Assembly: GCF_017875645.1 (NCBI RefSeq) | Contig: NZ_JAGGMR010000001.1 | Span: 5,022,001-5,086,000 of the forward strand | Direction: 5' to 3' | DNA length: 64,000 nt | Source of the DNA: Nocardia goodfellowii | Lineage (GTDB): Bacteria > Actinomycetota > Actinomycetes > Mycobacteriales > Mycobacteriaceae | Part shown: positions 1-8,788 of the stretch, in pieces | Numbering within the stretch: the stretch's first letter is position 1 | Layout: the number at the start of each line of letters is the position of its first letter | Made by a program: the position numbers and the translations under genes | The notes under the pieces: generated by a model | The model's input: the letters and a program-made list of their open reading frames with translations, nothing else | The model's database searches: none | What the model was told of the DNA's origin: nothing

Positions 1-1441
1 GGTGGCTCAGCGCGAACATCAGCACTACTTTCCGAAACCTGGCTGGGCCGAACAAGACGCGATGGAGATCTGGCGCAATGTCGACCGGATCATGCCGCGG
101 GCGCTGCGCGAGGCGGGCATCGACCGCGCCCAGATCGCGGCGCTGGGCATCACCAATCAGCGGGAGACCAGCGTGGTGTGGGATCGGCACACCGGCGTCC
201 CGGTGGGCAAGGCGATCGGCTGGCAGGACATGCGCACCGAGGATCTGGTGCTCGAACTAGGCGCGCATCCCGACGCCCACCGCGTGCTCGAACTGAGCGG
301 ACTGCCGCTCACGACCTATTTCTCCGCACCTAAACTGCGCTGGCTGCTGGACTCGGTACCCGGGCTGCGCGCTCGCGCCGAACGCGGCGATGTCCTGTTC
401 GGAACCATGGAGACCTGGCTGATCTGGAATCTGACCGGCGGCGCCGACGGCGGCATCCATATCACCGACGTCACCAACGCCAGCCGCACCCTGTTGATGA
501 ACCTGGAAACCCTGGCCTGGGACGCGGACCTGTTGTCCTTCTTCGATATTCCGCGCGCGATGCTCCCGCAGATCCGGTCCAGCAGTGAGGTGTACGGCGC
601 GACGCGGCGGGTGGTGCCGGGCATCCCGATCGCCGCCGCCCTCGGTGATCAGCAGGCCGCGCTGTTCGGGCAGACCTGTTTCTCCCCGGGCGAGACCAAA
701 TGCACCTACGGCACGGGCAGTTTCCTGCTGCGCAATACCGGCCCCGCTCCGGTCCGGTCGGCGCACGGCCTGCTCACCACCGTCGCCTATCAGATCGGTT
801 CCGCACCGGCGGTGTACGCGCTGGAAGGGTCCATCGCGGTGACCGGTTCGCTGGTGCAGTGGTTCCGGGACGGCCTCGGATTGATTTCCAGCGCACCGGA
901 GATCGAGACCCTCGCGCGCACCGTCGACGACAACGGCGGCTGCTATATCGTTCCGGCCTTCTCCGGGCTGTTCGCCCCGCACTGGCGCAGCGAAGCCCGC
1001 GGCATCATCGTCGGCCTGACGTCCTATGTCACCAAGGGGCATCTGGCCCGCGCGGTCTTGGAGGCCACCGCCTGGCAGACCCGCGAGGTAGTGGACGCGA
1101 TGAACGCCGACTCCGGGTTACAGGCCACGGAATTGAAAGTCGACGGCGGCATGACCACCGACCATCTGCTCATGCAGACCGTCGCCGACGTGCTCGATAT
1201 ACCGGTGATGCGTCCGATGATCATCGAGACCGTCTCGCTCGGCGCCGCCTACGCCGCCGGACTGTCCGTCGGCTACTGGGCGGATCTGGAAGTGCTGCGC
1301 CGCAATTGGCATCGCGCCGCCCAGTGGTCACCACAGCAGGACCCGGAACGGGTGCGGGCCGAGTACGTCAAGTGGAAGCGCGCGGTGGAACTGACCTTCG
1401 GCTGGTCCCAGCCCACGCGCTCGAACCTTGTGTCCGGATGA
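1..1441 (+). CDS. glpK: Glycerol kinase, C-terminal part (5' end outside window)
   Basis: This cytoplasmic FGGY-family kinase phosphorylates glycerol to sn-glycerol-3-phosphate with ATP. The visible 480 codons run in frame from base 2 and begin at [14 protein letters not shown], which in glycerol kinases lies some 20-30 residues from the N-terminus. The N-terminal phosphate-binding loop (DQGTTS region) is therefore lost beyond the window edge; the GTG at base 2 is probably an internal valine. Visible signatures are ITNQRET (substrate loop), [11 protein letters not shown] (first FGGY signature), [17 protein letters not shown] (adenine/phosphate binding) and [18 protein letters not shown] (second FGGY signature). 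The gene ends with TGA, 17 bp before the convergent lemA stop. Identification is strong; the true start cannot be seen. Confidence 0.95.
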   Translation, partial: VAQREHQHYFPKPGWAEQDAMEIWRNVDRIMPRALREAGIDRAQIAALGITNQRETSVVWDRHTGVPVGKAIGWQDMRTEDLVLELGAHPDAHRVLELSGLPLTTYFSAPKLRWLLDSVPGLRARAERGDVLFGTMETWLIWNLTGGADGGIHITDVTNASRTLLMNLETLAWDADLLSFFDIPRAMLPQIRSSSEVYGATRRVVPGIPIAAALGDQQAALFGQTCFSPGETKCTYGTGSFLLRNTGPAPVRSAHGLLTTVAYQIGSAPAVYALEGSIAVTGSLVQWFRDGLGLISSAPEIETLARTVDDNGGCYIVPAFSGLFAPHWRSEARGIIVGLTSYVTKGHLARAVLEATAWQTREVVDAMNADSGLQATELKVDGGMTTDHLLMQTVADVLDIPVMRPMIIETVSLGAAYAAGLSVGYWADLEVLRRNWHRAAQWSPQQDPERVRAEYVKWKRAVELTFGWSQPTRSNLVSG

Positions 1442-1458
1442 GCGGCCGCGCGTGCACG

Positions 1459-2064
1459 TCAGTTCCCGCCGGGGTTGAACAGCCGGGCTACGTCGGTGGC
1501 CTTCCCCGCTTCGGGGCTGCTGATCTCGAAGTACTCGGCGGGAGATACCTGGTGTAGCGAAGCGATGACGGCGGCCGGTACGGATTCGATTTTTGTGTTC
1601 AGAGCTCGCACGTTGCCGTTGTACAACCGTCTCGCCGCGGCGATCCGGTCTTCGATATCGGCCAGTTCTTGTTGCAAGACAAGGTAATTCCGTACGGTGC
1701 CCACGGTGGGGTATTGCTCGGCGAGAACCCGCAGGTTGCCCAATGCGGTGCTGAGCGCGTTTTCCGCGGTAGCCACCTCGTCCGGCCGAGGGGATGCCGA
1801 CATGGCAGTGCCCGCGACCTGCGCACGATTACGTGCCACGACCACCGCCTCCAGGATTCCGCGTTCGAAGGTCGCGGCCTGCTCGACCGTGGCGACGAGA
1901 TTCGGCACCAGGTCATGGCGGCGTTGCAGTTCGACACCGACCTGCCGCCACGATTCGGTGACCAGATTCCGTAACCGCACGAAGTCGTTGTAGGCCGCGA
2001 AATACCAGACGATCACGATCAGCGCGACAGCCAGGGCGATGAGAATGGCGACAGTGGTGCTCAT
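1459..2064 (-). CDS. LemA family membrane protein
   Basis: The 201-residue protein has one N-terminal hydrophobic segment (about residues 4-23, VAILIALAVALIVIVWYF) followed by a helical, coiled-coil-rich domain. It carries typical LemA features: YNDFVRLRNLVTESWRQVGV, RRHDLVPNLVATV and the C-terminal EYFEI near the stop. Length fits the family (about 180-200 aa). LemA proteins are single-pass membrane-anchored helical bundles of poorly defined function, often paired with a membrane partner. The ATG at 2064 is chosen because it overlaps the stop of the upstream gene (ATGA), indicating translational coupling. The frame stays open further upstream but that stretch is only the out-of-frame neighbour. 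Confidence 0.9.
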   Translation of the reverse strand: MSTTVAILIALAVALIVIVWYFAAYNDFVRLRNLVTESWRQVGVELQRRHDLVPNLVATVEQAATFERGILEAVVVARNRAQVAGTAMSASPRPDEVATAENALSTALGNLRVLAEQYPTVGTVRNYLVLQQELADIEDRIAAARRLYNGNVRALNTKIESVPAAVIASLHQVSPAEYFEISSPEAGKATDVARLFNPGGN

Positions 2065-2879
2065 GCCACGGTCCTTTCCGAATCGATCGGGGGCACAGCG
2101 TGATCGGACCACACGAACCTCGGGATGCCGTCGGCGATAACGCGCATGGCGTCGAAGACCGCGCCGATCTCCCGGGGACGATTGCCGAGCGTGGTAACCC
2201 CGACCAGCCGGTCCTCGGCGATCTCGAATTTGGTCAGCCGGACCGCTGGAACGCGCCGGCCGAGGTCGATCAGCCGGTCGATGGTGCGCGGTGTGAAGAC
2301 CGCGTGCGCGAAGGCCGGATTCGAGGAGTACACCGCGAATTTGTCGTTGAATTCGGCGGATTCGAACTCCACCTGAGTGCCCGCGGTGGTGTCGAAGTTC
2401 GGACCCATCGTCAGTCGGGGGAGCGGGGTGGGAAGTTCCAGGACGAAGACATTCCGGTAATGGGTGCTCAGGTTGATCTTGTTGTTGTTGAGCCAGGTGA
2501 GGTGGAAGAAGCGCGCCGGGTAGGCGCCGACCGTGCCCTGCATGGCGTCTCGAACGCGCATGCGCCGTGCCCGGGAGATGTCGAAGGGCGCGAAGTTCCA
2601 GGTCGGCACCGCCCATCCGGCGTCAGGGTGATAGGTGAACCCGCGCTGCTCGGCCCAGCGCATGGTCCACCGCTTCCGGCGCGACTTCACGATGACTCCC
2701 GCCGGCAGGAAAGCCAGGAAGGGCGTGGCGGGCAACAGGATCCAGGAGAACGGTTCGCCATGATCACGCCACCAGAGGCCCTGCGCCAGCACCAGAACCA
2801 CGAAGGTGGCGAAGGTCAAGACTGTGTGAAAGCGCGGCCGCGCCCAGATCGGGTCACCGGCGTGCTGATCATCGGACAT
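2061..2879 (-). CDS. DUF3137-like membrane protein, coupled to lemA
   Basis: This 272-residue protein has two hydrophobic segments near the N-terminus (about residues 18-35 and 43-62), then a soluble domain on one side of the membrane. The soluble part (AMQGTVGAYPARFFHLTW and the following strands) resembles DUF3137-type proteins that commonly sit beside lemA. This is a family-level resemblance read by eye. Its stop overlaps the lemA start by four bases, so the two are almost certainly made together. No catalytic motif was recognised, and the molecular function is unknown. Only 74 bp separate it from the transporter ATPase gene upstream on the same strand, so read-through from that operon is possible. 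Confidence 0.75.
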   Translation of the reverse strand: MSDDQHAGDPIWARPRFHTVLTFATFVVLVLAQGLWWRDHGEPFSWILLPATPFLAFLPAGVIVKSRRKRWTMRWAEQRGFTYHPDAGWAVPTWNFAPFDISRARRMRVRDAMQGTVGAYPARFFHLTWLNNNKINLSTHYRNVFVLELPTPLPRLTMGPNFDTTAGTQVEFESAEFNDKFAVYSSNPAFAHAVFTPRTIDRLIDLGRRVPAVRLTKFEIAEDRLVGVTTLGNRPREIGAVFDAMRVIADGIPRFVWSDHAVPPIDSERTVA

Positions 2880-2953
2880 GTCTCAATGATCCGTGTGGTC
2901 CTTGCGATGTCCTTGTGATCGGCTGACGGTGACCGGCCGGGCGGGTCCGCTCC

Positions 2954-3958
2954 TCAGGCGGAGACCGCGGTACGGACCCCTTCGTTGCGGGGGTGGTAGC
3001 ACTCGGCGACGTGCCCGGCCTCGTCTCGGTCGACAACGACCGGTGGGGTGTGAGTCGCGCAGAGGTCGGTCGCGTGCCGGCACCGCGTGCGGAAGCGGCA
3101 CCCCGAGGGCGGGTTGAGCGGCGAGGGGACATCGCCTTCCAGAATGATGCGTTTGCCTCGGGTTTCGGCCCGCAGATGCGGCGCGGCCGAGAGCAGGGCC
3201 TCGGTGTACGGGTGGGCGGGGCGATCGAAGACCGCATCGGTGGAACCGGTTTCGACGATCCGGCCGAGGTACATCACCGCGACGCGATCGGTCACGTGAC
3301 GGACCACCGAGAGGTCGTGCGAGATGAAGAGATATGCGATGCCGAGTTGCTTCTGCAGGTCATTGAGCAGATTGAGGACCTGGGCCTGCACCGACAGGTC
3401 CAGGGCGGAGACCGGCTCGTCGCAGATCACCACGCTGGGGTCGAGGGCGAGTGCGCGGGCTATGCCGATGCGCTGGCGCTGGCCGCCGGAGAACTCCTGC
3501 GGATAGCGGTGTTCGTCCCCGCTGCGCAGGCCGACCAGGTTCAGCAGTTCCCGGGTGCGGGCGACGCGGGCCTTCCGGGACGGATAGAGGTCGCGGTGGG
3601 TCCGCCAGGGCTCGGAAATGATGTCGCCCGCCGACATTCGCGCGTTCAACGAGGCGTACGGGTCCTGGAACACCATCTGCACTCGGCGCCGGAAGGCCAG
3701 CAGCTCCTTGCCCCGCAGCGCGAACGGGTCGATGCCGTTCCAGCTGACAGTGCCCGAGTCCGGCCGTTCCAGCATCATCAGCGTGCGCGCCAGAGTGGAC
3801 TTGCCACAACCGGATTCGCCGACCAGGCCCAGTGTCTCGCCCTGCCCCAGCTCTAGATCTATGCCGTCGAGGGCGCGCAGGCGCGTGTTACCGGCCCGGT
3901 CGGCCCCGACCTTGAATGTCTTGGTCAATCCTCGGACTCGCAGCAGCGGTTCAGACAT
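2954..3958 (-). CDS. Peptide-type ABC importer, ATP-binding protein (DppF/OppF-like)
   Basis: This 334-aa nucleotide-binding subunit of a peptide/opine/nickel-class (PepT) importer powers uptake from the cytoplasmic face. Visible motifs are Walker A GESGCGKSTLART (about residues 48-60), Q-loop VFQDPYASLNARM, signature FSGGQRQRIGIARAL, Walker B VVICDEPVSALD and the switch-histidine segment LFISHDLSVV. The C-terminal oligopeptide/dipeptide extension is present with Cys-rich GCRFRTRC...C typical of OppF/DppF. It is the last gene of a five-gene operon (binding protein, two permeases, two ATPases), and its start overlaps the end of the previous ATPase gene by 8 bp. The cargo cannot be read from the ATPase; see the LysR and hexarate genes for context. 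Confidence 0.92.
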   Translation of the reverse strand: MSEPLLRVRGLTKTFKVGADRAGNTRLRALDGIDLELGQGETLGLVGESGCGKSTLARTLMMLERPDSGTVSWNGIDPFALRGKELLAFRRRVQMVFQDPYASLNARMSAGDIISEPWRTHRDLYPSRKARVARTRELLNLVGLRSGDEHRYPQEFSGGQRQRIGIARALALDPSVVICDEPVSALDLSVQAQVLNLLNDLQKQLGIAYLFISHDLSVVRHVTDRVAVMYLGRIVETGSTDAVFDRPAHPYTEALLSAAPHLRAETRGKRIILEGDVPSPLNPPSGCRFRTRCRHATDLCATHTPPVVVDRDEAGHVAECYHPRNEGVRTAVSA

Positions 3959-4970
3959 GACTTACCTCCTCGGCGAAGTGACAGGCCGCCGCGCGTCCGT
4001 CCGTCGCCGGTGTGAGTACCGGCCGGGTCCGGCATATGTCGCGGGCGAGCGGGCATCTGGCCTGATAGACGCAACCGCTGGGGATCGAATGCAGGTCCGG
4101 CGGTGATCCGCCGATGGACTTCAGGGTCGCGCCGCGGTGCGCGCCCACCGGAACTGAATCGAGCAGGCCTCGCGTGTAAGGATGGCGCGGCCGGGCGAAA
4201 ACCTCTGCTACCGGCCCTGTTTCGACAATCGTCCCCGCATACATGATCGCCACTCGATCCGCTTCCTCGGCGACGAGGGCGAGATCGTGGGTGATCAGCA
4301 CCACGGCCATATCCCGTTCGGACCGCAGATCCCGCAGCAGGGACATGATCTGCGCTTGGACGGTGACGTCCAAGGCGGTGGTCGGTTCGTCGGCGAGCAG
4401 TACCGCGGGACTGAGCGCGACCGCCATGGCGATCAGCAGACGCTGCCGCATACCGCCGGAGAACTGGTGCGGGTAGGCGTTCGCCCGTGCCTCCGGCTCC
4501 GGGATGCCGACCCGGGTCATCAGCGAAATCGCTTCCTGCTTGGCCTGTTTGGCCGACATGCCGCGGTGGATCCGGAACGGCTCGGCCAATTGCTTGCCGA
4601 CCGGGTACACGGGATTCAGCGCGGTCAGCGCGTCCTGGAAGACAATCGCCAACTCCGTCGCCGCCAGTGCGCGTCGCTGTTTCGCGTTGGCCGCGAGCAG
4701 GTCGACAGCACCGAGAAATACTGAGCCGGAGGTGATTTCGGCTACCGGTTCGAGCAGGCCGACCAGCGCCTGAGCCGTCATCGACTTCCCGCAGCCGGAC
4801 TCGCCGAGCAAGGCGAGGGTTTCTCCGCGCTGAGCGCGAAACGATATCGAGTCGAGCGCTCGGACGGTGCCCGACGGCGTACGCAGGTCGACGGTGAGGC
4901 CCGATACCTCGAGCGCGGTGCGGTCGCCGGACTCGGTGGGCCGGGCCGCGAGGGCGGGCGTGCTGGTCAT
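3951..4970 (-). CDS. Peptide-type ABC importer, ATP-binding protein (DppD/OppD-like)
   Basis: This 339-aa subunit is the second ATPase of the importer and forms a heterodimer with the DppF-like protein. It shows Walker A GESGCGKSMTAQALVG, Q-loop IVFQDALTALNPV, signature FSGGMRQRLLIAMAVAL, Walker B VLLADEPTTALD and the H-loop VLITHDLALVAEEADRV. The C-terminal oligo_HPY extension carries GCVYQARCPLARDIC. The start is the ATG at 4970 because it overlaps the stop of the upstream permease gene by ATGA, the domain begins shortly after, and length matches DppD. The same frame is open much further upstream, but that stretch is antisense-like reading of the permease genes. Confidence 0.92.
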   Translation of the reverse strand: MTSTPALAARPTESGDRTALEVSGLTVDLRTPSGTVRALDSISFRAQRGETLALLGESGCGKSMTAQALVGLLEPVAEITSGSVFLGAVDLLAANAKQRRALAATELAIVFQDALTALNPVYPVGKQLAEPFRIHRGMSAKQAKQEAISLMTRVGIPEPEARANAYPHQFSGGMRQRLLIAMAVALSPAVLLADEPTTALDVTVQAQIMSLLRDLRSERDMAVVLITHDLALVAEEADRVAIMYAGTIVETGPVAEVFARPRHPYTRGLLDSVPVGAHRGATLKSIGGSPPDLHSIPSGCVYQARCPLARDICRTRPVLTPATDGRAAACHFAEEVSHV

Positions 4971-5950
4971 TTCAGCACCACCTTTCTGGTGGGAAACAGC
5001 CGCGACTTGCGTGCGTGCGGCGTGGTCAGCCGCCAGCGTTGGGCGGGGTCGGTGGCGATACGGGCCCAGGCGGCGAGAATGGTCGAGGACACGGTGGTGA
5101 TCACGATCGCCAGACCGGGAAAGAACGACAACCACCAGGCGGTGTGCAGATAGGTACGGCCCTGCGCGACCATCAATCCCCAACTGATGTCGGGTGGCTG
5201 GATGCCGATGCCGAGGAAGCTCAGTGACGACTCGGCGAGCATGACGTAGCAGAAGTCGAGCGTCGCCACCGTCAGCAGGGTCGGCAGCAGAATGGGGAAG
5301 ACGTGCCGGCGGATGATCGCCGTGCTGCCCGCCCCGAATGTCCGCGCGGCGTCGACGAAGAGCCGGCTCTGCAATTCCGCGGATTCGGCCCGCGCGGTGC
5401 GCAGGTAGATCGGAACGCGGGTGAGGGCGAGGACCGCGACGATGGTCGCGGCACTCGGGCTGAACACGTACAGCACCACGACCGCGAGCAACAGGGAGGG
5501 GAAGCTCATGATCACATCGGCCACCCGCATGGCCGCCGTCTCCCGCCAGCCCCGGTGATATCCGGCCCACATGCCGATCACCGAACCCACGAGACAGGAC
5601 ACGGCCACCGCGGGCAGCGCCACCAGCAAAGTGGTCCGGCAGGCGACGATCAATCGGGCGAGGACGCTGCGGCCCAAGGGGTCGGTGCCGAGGATGTTGA
5701 GCCAGCCGTTGCCGAGATCGAAAGGCGCGAGCGTCGATTCGTCGAGGTTCTGATCCCTGGCCGCATCGCCGATCAGGAGGGGCCCGAACAGCGCGACCAG
5801 GAAGACGAGGATCAGGATCGTGGCCGCCACCGTCGCCAGCCGGTCGCGCAGCAGCAACCGCCACAGCGGCAACTTGGCCGCCGAATGGGACTGGGGGACA
5901 GCGGGTTCGACGATCGCCGGAATCGATCCGGTGTCGTGATCGATAGACAT
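4967..5950 (-). CDS. Peptide-type ABC importer, permease (DppC/OppC-like)
   Basis: This 327-aa inner-membrane permease has the DppC/OppC layout: a cytosolic N-terminal tail with PLWRLLLRDRLATVAA, first membrane helix, long periplasmic loop with LGTDPLGRSVLARL (characteristic of OppC), then the five-helix BPD_transp_1 core. The EAA loop reads near LFVDAARTFGAGSTAIIRRHVFP, the coupling site for the ATPases, followed by ESSLSFLGIGIQPP, also typical. It pairs with the DppB-like permease encoded 12 bp upstream and is coupled to the following ATPase gene by ATGA. Start ATG at 5950 gives the expected N-terminal tail. Confidence 0.92.
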   Translation of the reverse strand: MSIDHDTGSIPAIVEPAVPQSHSAAKLPLWRLLLRDRLATVAATILILVFLVALFGPLLIGDAARDQNLDESTLAPFDLGNGWLNILGTDPLGRSVLARLIVACRTTLLVALPAVAVSCLVGSVIGMWAGYHRGWRETAAMRVADVIMSFPSLLLAVVVLYVFSPSAATIVAVLALTRVPIYLRTARAESAELQSRLFVDAARTFGAGSTAIIRRHVFPILLPTLLTVATLDFCYVMLAESSLSFLGIGIQPPDISWGLMVAQGRTYLHTAWWLSFFPGLAIVITTVSSTILAAWARIATDPAQRWRLTTPHARKSRLFPTRKVVLK

Positions 5951-5962
5951 GATGAGGCCCTC

Positions 5963-6889
5963 CTAGACCGTGGTGTTCTCGCGGACGCGGGCGTCCAGGA
6001 GCGCATAGCACGCATCGATGGCGATATTGAGGACGAAGATGCTCACCGCGGTCAGCAGAACCGCTGCCTGCAGAACCGCGAAATCGCGTTGCAGGATGGC
6101 GTCGATCATCAATTTGCCGATGCCCGGCCAGCCGAAGATCGCCTCCACGACGACCGCGCCATTGACCAGGCCGACGGTGAGATCGCCGGCGACGGTCAGG
6201 GCGGGAGCCGCGGCATTGCGCAGCGCGTGGTGGGTGACCACCCGCAGATCGCCCGCGCCCTTGCTGCGTGCCAACCGCACATACGGTGCGGACAGTGCCG
6301 ACACCATCGCACCCCGGACGACCTGGGTCAGGACGCCGAGCGGCCGGATCAGCAATGTCGCGATCGGCAGGATCCAGGACAACCCGCTACCGGTGCCGGA
6401 AGTCGGCAGGACCCCGAGCACTACCGCGAAGATCCAGATACCGGTGATGGCGAACCAGAAATCGGGGATGCTCGCCGCCGTCATCGACAGCAGGCTCGAC
6501 GCCCGATCGGCCAGGGAGTGCGGCCGATACGCCGCCCAGCAGCCGATGACCACCGCGCCGAGAATCGCGAACAGCATGGTGAAGAACGCGAGCTGCAGCG
6601 TGGCGGGAAAAGCGCGCAACGCCATTGCCGACGCGGATTCGCCGGAGCGCAGCGACTCGCCGAAGTCCAACCGCACCACTCCGGTGAGGTAGTCACCCAG
6701 CTGGCTGAGCATGGACTGATCCAGGCCGTGCTGAGCCGCGAATTCGGCGCGCTGGGCCGGTGTGGCGGATTCGGGCAGATACAGGTCGGTCGGATCGCCG
6801 GTCAGCCGGGCGAGCAGGAATACGCCGAAAAGTACGACGAGCAGCGGTACCAGACTGGTGTAGGTGCGTCTACGCAGGAAGGCGAACAT
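5963..6889 (-). CDS. Peptide-type ABC importer, permease (DppB/OppB-like)
   Basis: This 308-aa membrane protein begins MFAFLRRRTYTSLVPLLVVLFGVFLL, the usual first helix of DppB/OppB, and continues with the RLTGDPTDLYL periplasmic segment and five to six more helices. The EAA-type loop reads YVRLARSKGAGDLRVVTHHALRN, and the family tail segment VVEAIFGWPGIGKLMIDAI is present. It forms the translocation pore with the DppC-like protein. The substrate-binding lipoprotein gene lies 72 bp upstream and the DppC-like gene 12 bp downstream on the same strand. Confidence 0.92.
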   Translation of the reverse strand: MFAFLRRRTYTSLVPLLVVLFGVFLLARLTGDPTDLYLPESATPAQRAEFAAQHGLDQSMLSQLGDYLTGVVRLDFGESLRSGESASAMALRAFPATLQLAFFTMLFAILGAVVIGCWAAYRPHSLADRASSLLSMTAASIPDFWFAITGIWIFAVVLGVLPTSGTGSGLSWILPIATLLIRPLGVLTQVVRGAMVSALSAPYVRLARSKGAGDLRVVTHHALRNAAAPALTVAGDLTVGLVNGAVVVEAIFGWPGIGKLMIDAILQRDFAVLQAAVLLTAVSIFVLNIAIDACYALLDARVRENTTV

Positions 6890-6961
6890 GGTGCACCACC
6901 CCCGGATTCGCGGTGTTGGCTGGGGTCATCTTGTCCTCGATTTGCTGGAAGCGGTGCCGGA

Positions 6962-8521
6962 TCACCCGTTGGTGACGGGATCCGAACGGGTCATCTCGGC
7001 CAGGCGCATCTCGTCGCCGGTGGCGGGGTTGGGCCGATAGCGCACGCTCGGCGCGATCGCCAGCACTCCGCTCATGTGCGCGATGTAGCCGAATTGACGG
7101 ACGGCGGCGGGTTCGGCGGCGAACACGGCCGCGATGGCGTCCTGCCGCGCGGCGCCCGTGAGCTGGGTCGCGGACTCGATAGCGGCGTCGATATCGGCTC
7201 TGCCGGTAGTGCTCTGGTAGCCATCACTGCGCAGGTATTGGTCCACGGTGAACTGGGCGTCGCCGGCTTGGTTGCCGTGCTGGATGAGCACCATGATCGG
7301 GCCGGAGTTCGGTGGGAACGGGCGGACCTGGAATTGCATCTGTCCGGCCGTGTCCATCATCTGGATCTTGACGTTGAGACCGGCCTTGCTCAGCGCGTTC
7401 TGGATGACCTCGGTGGTCTCGGCGACTTTGGGAAACATCCCGGTTCGTGCGATCAACCGGATCTGCTTGTCGACCGGAACACCGTCGGCCTTGGCCTGCG
7501 CCACGAGACGCGCCGCCTGGTCCGGGTCATAGGGCGTGGGAGCCAGGTTCGGGTCGAAACCGACGATGCCCCGCGCCACCAATTGCGCGGCCGGCTGTCC
7601 GAGCCCGCGGAAGAGGGCTTTAACGATGCCTTGGCGGTTGATGGCGAGGTCGATCGCGGCGCGCACCCGATAGTCGTCGAGCGGCGGCTCGGTGGCGTGG
7701 ATCCGGATCGCCGAGGTCTCGTTGTTCTGATAGGCGACACCGAGATCGCCGGCGCCGTCCTCGGGCCCGAGCGAGGTGGCCAGTTCCGCTTCGTCGTTGG
7801 CCACCATGGCCGCGCGCACGCTGCCCTCGCCGCGCCACTGATATATGGCGTGGGTGTACTCCGGCGCCGGACCCCAATACGAGTCGTTGCGGATCAGTGC
7901 GAGCCGCTGTCCCTGCTGCCAGTAATCGATCCGGTAGGGACCCGTGCCGATCGGCTCCCGGACGCGCGCGGTCGTGGTCGTCGTGCTCGGCACCATCTCC
8001 ACGAACGAAATGCGCAGCGGCAGAATCGGATCCGGCGCGGGAGTACCGATCGCGATGGTGCGCGCATCGAGGACGGTGACCTCGAGGGCGTCGTCGCCGA
8101 AGACGTATCCGTCCACGTCGCAGCCGATATCGCTGTTGACCGCGCGTTCGATCGAGGCCGCCGCGTCCTCGGCGTCGAAACCGGACCCGTCGCTGAAGGT
8201 GACGCCGGGCCGGAGGGTGAAAGTCCAGCGGGTCGGTGCGGTCTGCTGCCAGGATTCGGCGAGTTTGGGTTGCAGGGCCCCGGTTTCCGCGTCGCGCTCG
8301 ATGAGCGGTTCGGTGATGTTCGATCGGACCACCACACCGGTGTCGGTCAGCGACGCATCACAGGGTTCCAGCGTCGGCGGCTCCTGCGGGATCACGATTC
8401 GCAACGTGTCGGGGCGCGCCGCGTCACTGTGATTCGAGTTTGCCACCGAACAACCGGCGACCAGTGCGGTGACCGCGAGTGTGGCAGCGACCGGCCCGGT
8501 TCGGCGTCGAAAGTTCGACAT
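6962..8521 (-). CDS. Peptide-type ABC importer, substrate-binding lipoprotein (SBP_bac_5 family)
   Basis: This 519-aa extracellular solute-binding protein delivers cargo to the DppBC-like permease. The N-terminus is a lipoprotein signal: basic MSNFRRRTG, hydrophobic core and lipobox LVAGC with Cys24. The mature part shows SBP family 5 features (TLEPCDASL, LAESWQQTAPTRWTFTLRPGV with F-SDG, GTGPYRI, IDLAINRQGIV). The ATG at 8521 is preferred over the longer frame from 8581 because AAGGAGG sits just upstream and the signal peptide begins there. It heads the importer operon and is transcribed divergently from the LysR gene. The ligand is unknown: peptides are the family default, but the adjacent hexarate-pathway genes make a sugar-acid or conjugate ligand worth testing. 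Confidence 0.9.
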   Translation of the reverse strand: MSNFRRRTGPVAATLAVTALVAGCSVANSNHSDAARPDTLRIVIPQEPPTLEPCDASLTDTGVVVRSNITEPLIERDAETGALQPKLAESWQQTAPTRWTFTLRPGVTFSDGSGFDAEDAAASIERAVNSDIGCDVDGYVFGDDALEVTVLDARTIAIGTPAPDPILPLRISFVEMVPSTTTTTARVREPIGTGPYRIDYWQQGQRLALIRNDSYWGPAPEYTHAIYQWRGEGSVRAAMVANDEAELATSLGPEDGAGDLGVAYQNNETSAIRIHATEPPLDDYRVRAAIDLAINRQGIVKALFRGLGQPAAQLVARGIVGFDPNLAPTPYDPDQAARLVAQAKADGVPVDKQIRLIARTGMFPKVAETTEVIQNALSKAGLNVKIQMMDTAGQMQFQVRPFPPNSGPIMVLIQHGNQAGDAQFTVDQYLRSDGYQSTTGRADIDAAIESATQLTGAARQDAIAAVFAAEPAAVRQFGYIAHMSGVLAIAPSVRYRPNPATGDEMRLAEMTRSDPVTNG

Positions 8522-8788
8522 CGTCGTCTCCTCCTTCGCCCGGCGGGTGTGGTTCGCGTCACCCGCACTTCGGCGTGTCATGGAGACTAGAGCGCGGCGC
8601 GATACCCGTCGAACACCAAATTGGTATTGACCGATACCTCACTGCGCATGGTTGCGTATGCCGCGAAGCAACCGACGCACATGCCGTACGGGTATCGGAC
8701 GATGCGCAATGAATGTTGGACGGGTATCGCCGACTCCGCCTACGTTGGACGCATCGAGCCGCAGGAGTGGAGAGGCAGGCCGTCCGCC
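8522..8788. promoter_or_regulatory. Divergent control region between the importer operon and the LysR gene
   Basis: This 267-bp region holds both promoters and several dyads. ACCAAATTGGT (8615-8625) is an odd palindrome overlapping GGTAT-TGACCG-ATACC (8623-8638), a 5-bp inverted repeat. A 9-mer GATACCCGT (8601-8609) recurs in inverse orientation as ACGGGTATC at 8688-8696 and 8720-8728, 32 bp apart (about three helical turns). This is the usual look of a LysR-type recognition and activation site placed between divergent transcription units. The binding protein is inferred from position only. Confidence 0.55.

Noticed and set aside
2065..2616. Upstream extension of the lemA frame
   Set aside because: The signal-anchor and ATGA coupling fix the start at 2064; the upstream part is the out-of-frame DUF3137-like gene.
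5303..8590. Very long open frame on the + strand across the importer operon
   Set aside because: It is the mirror reading of high-GC genes on the other strand; composition is low-complexity Arg/Gly/His-rich and no family motif appears.
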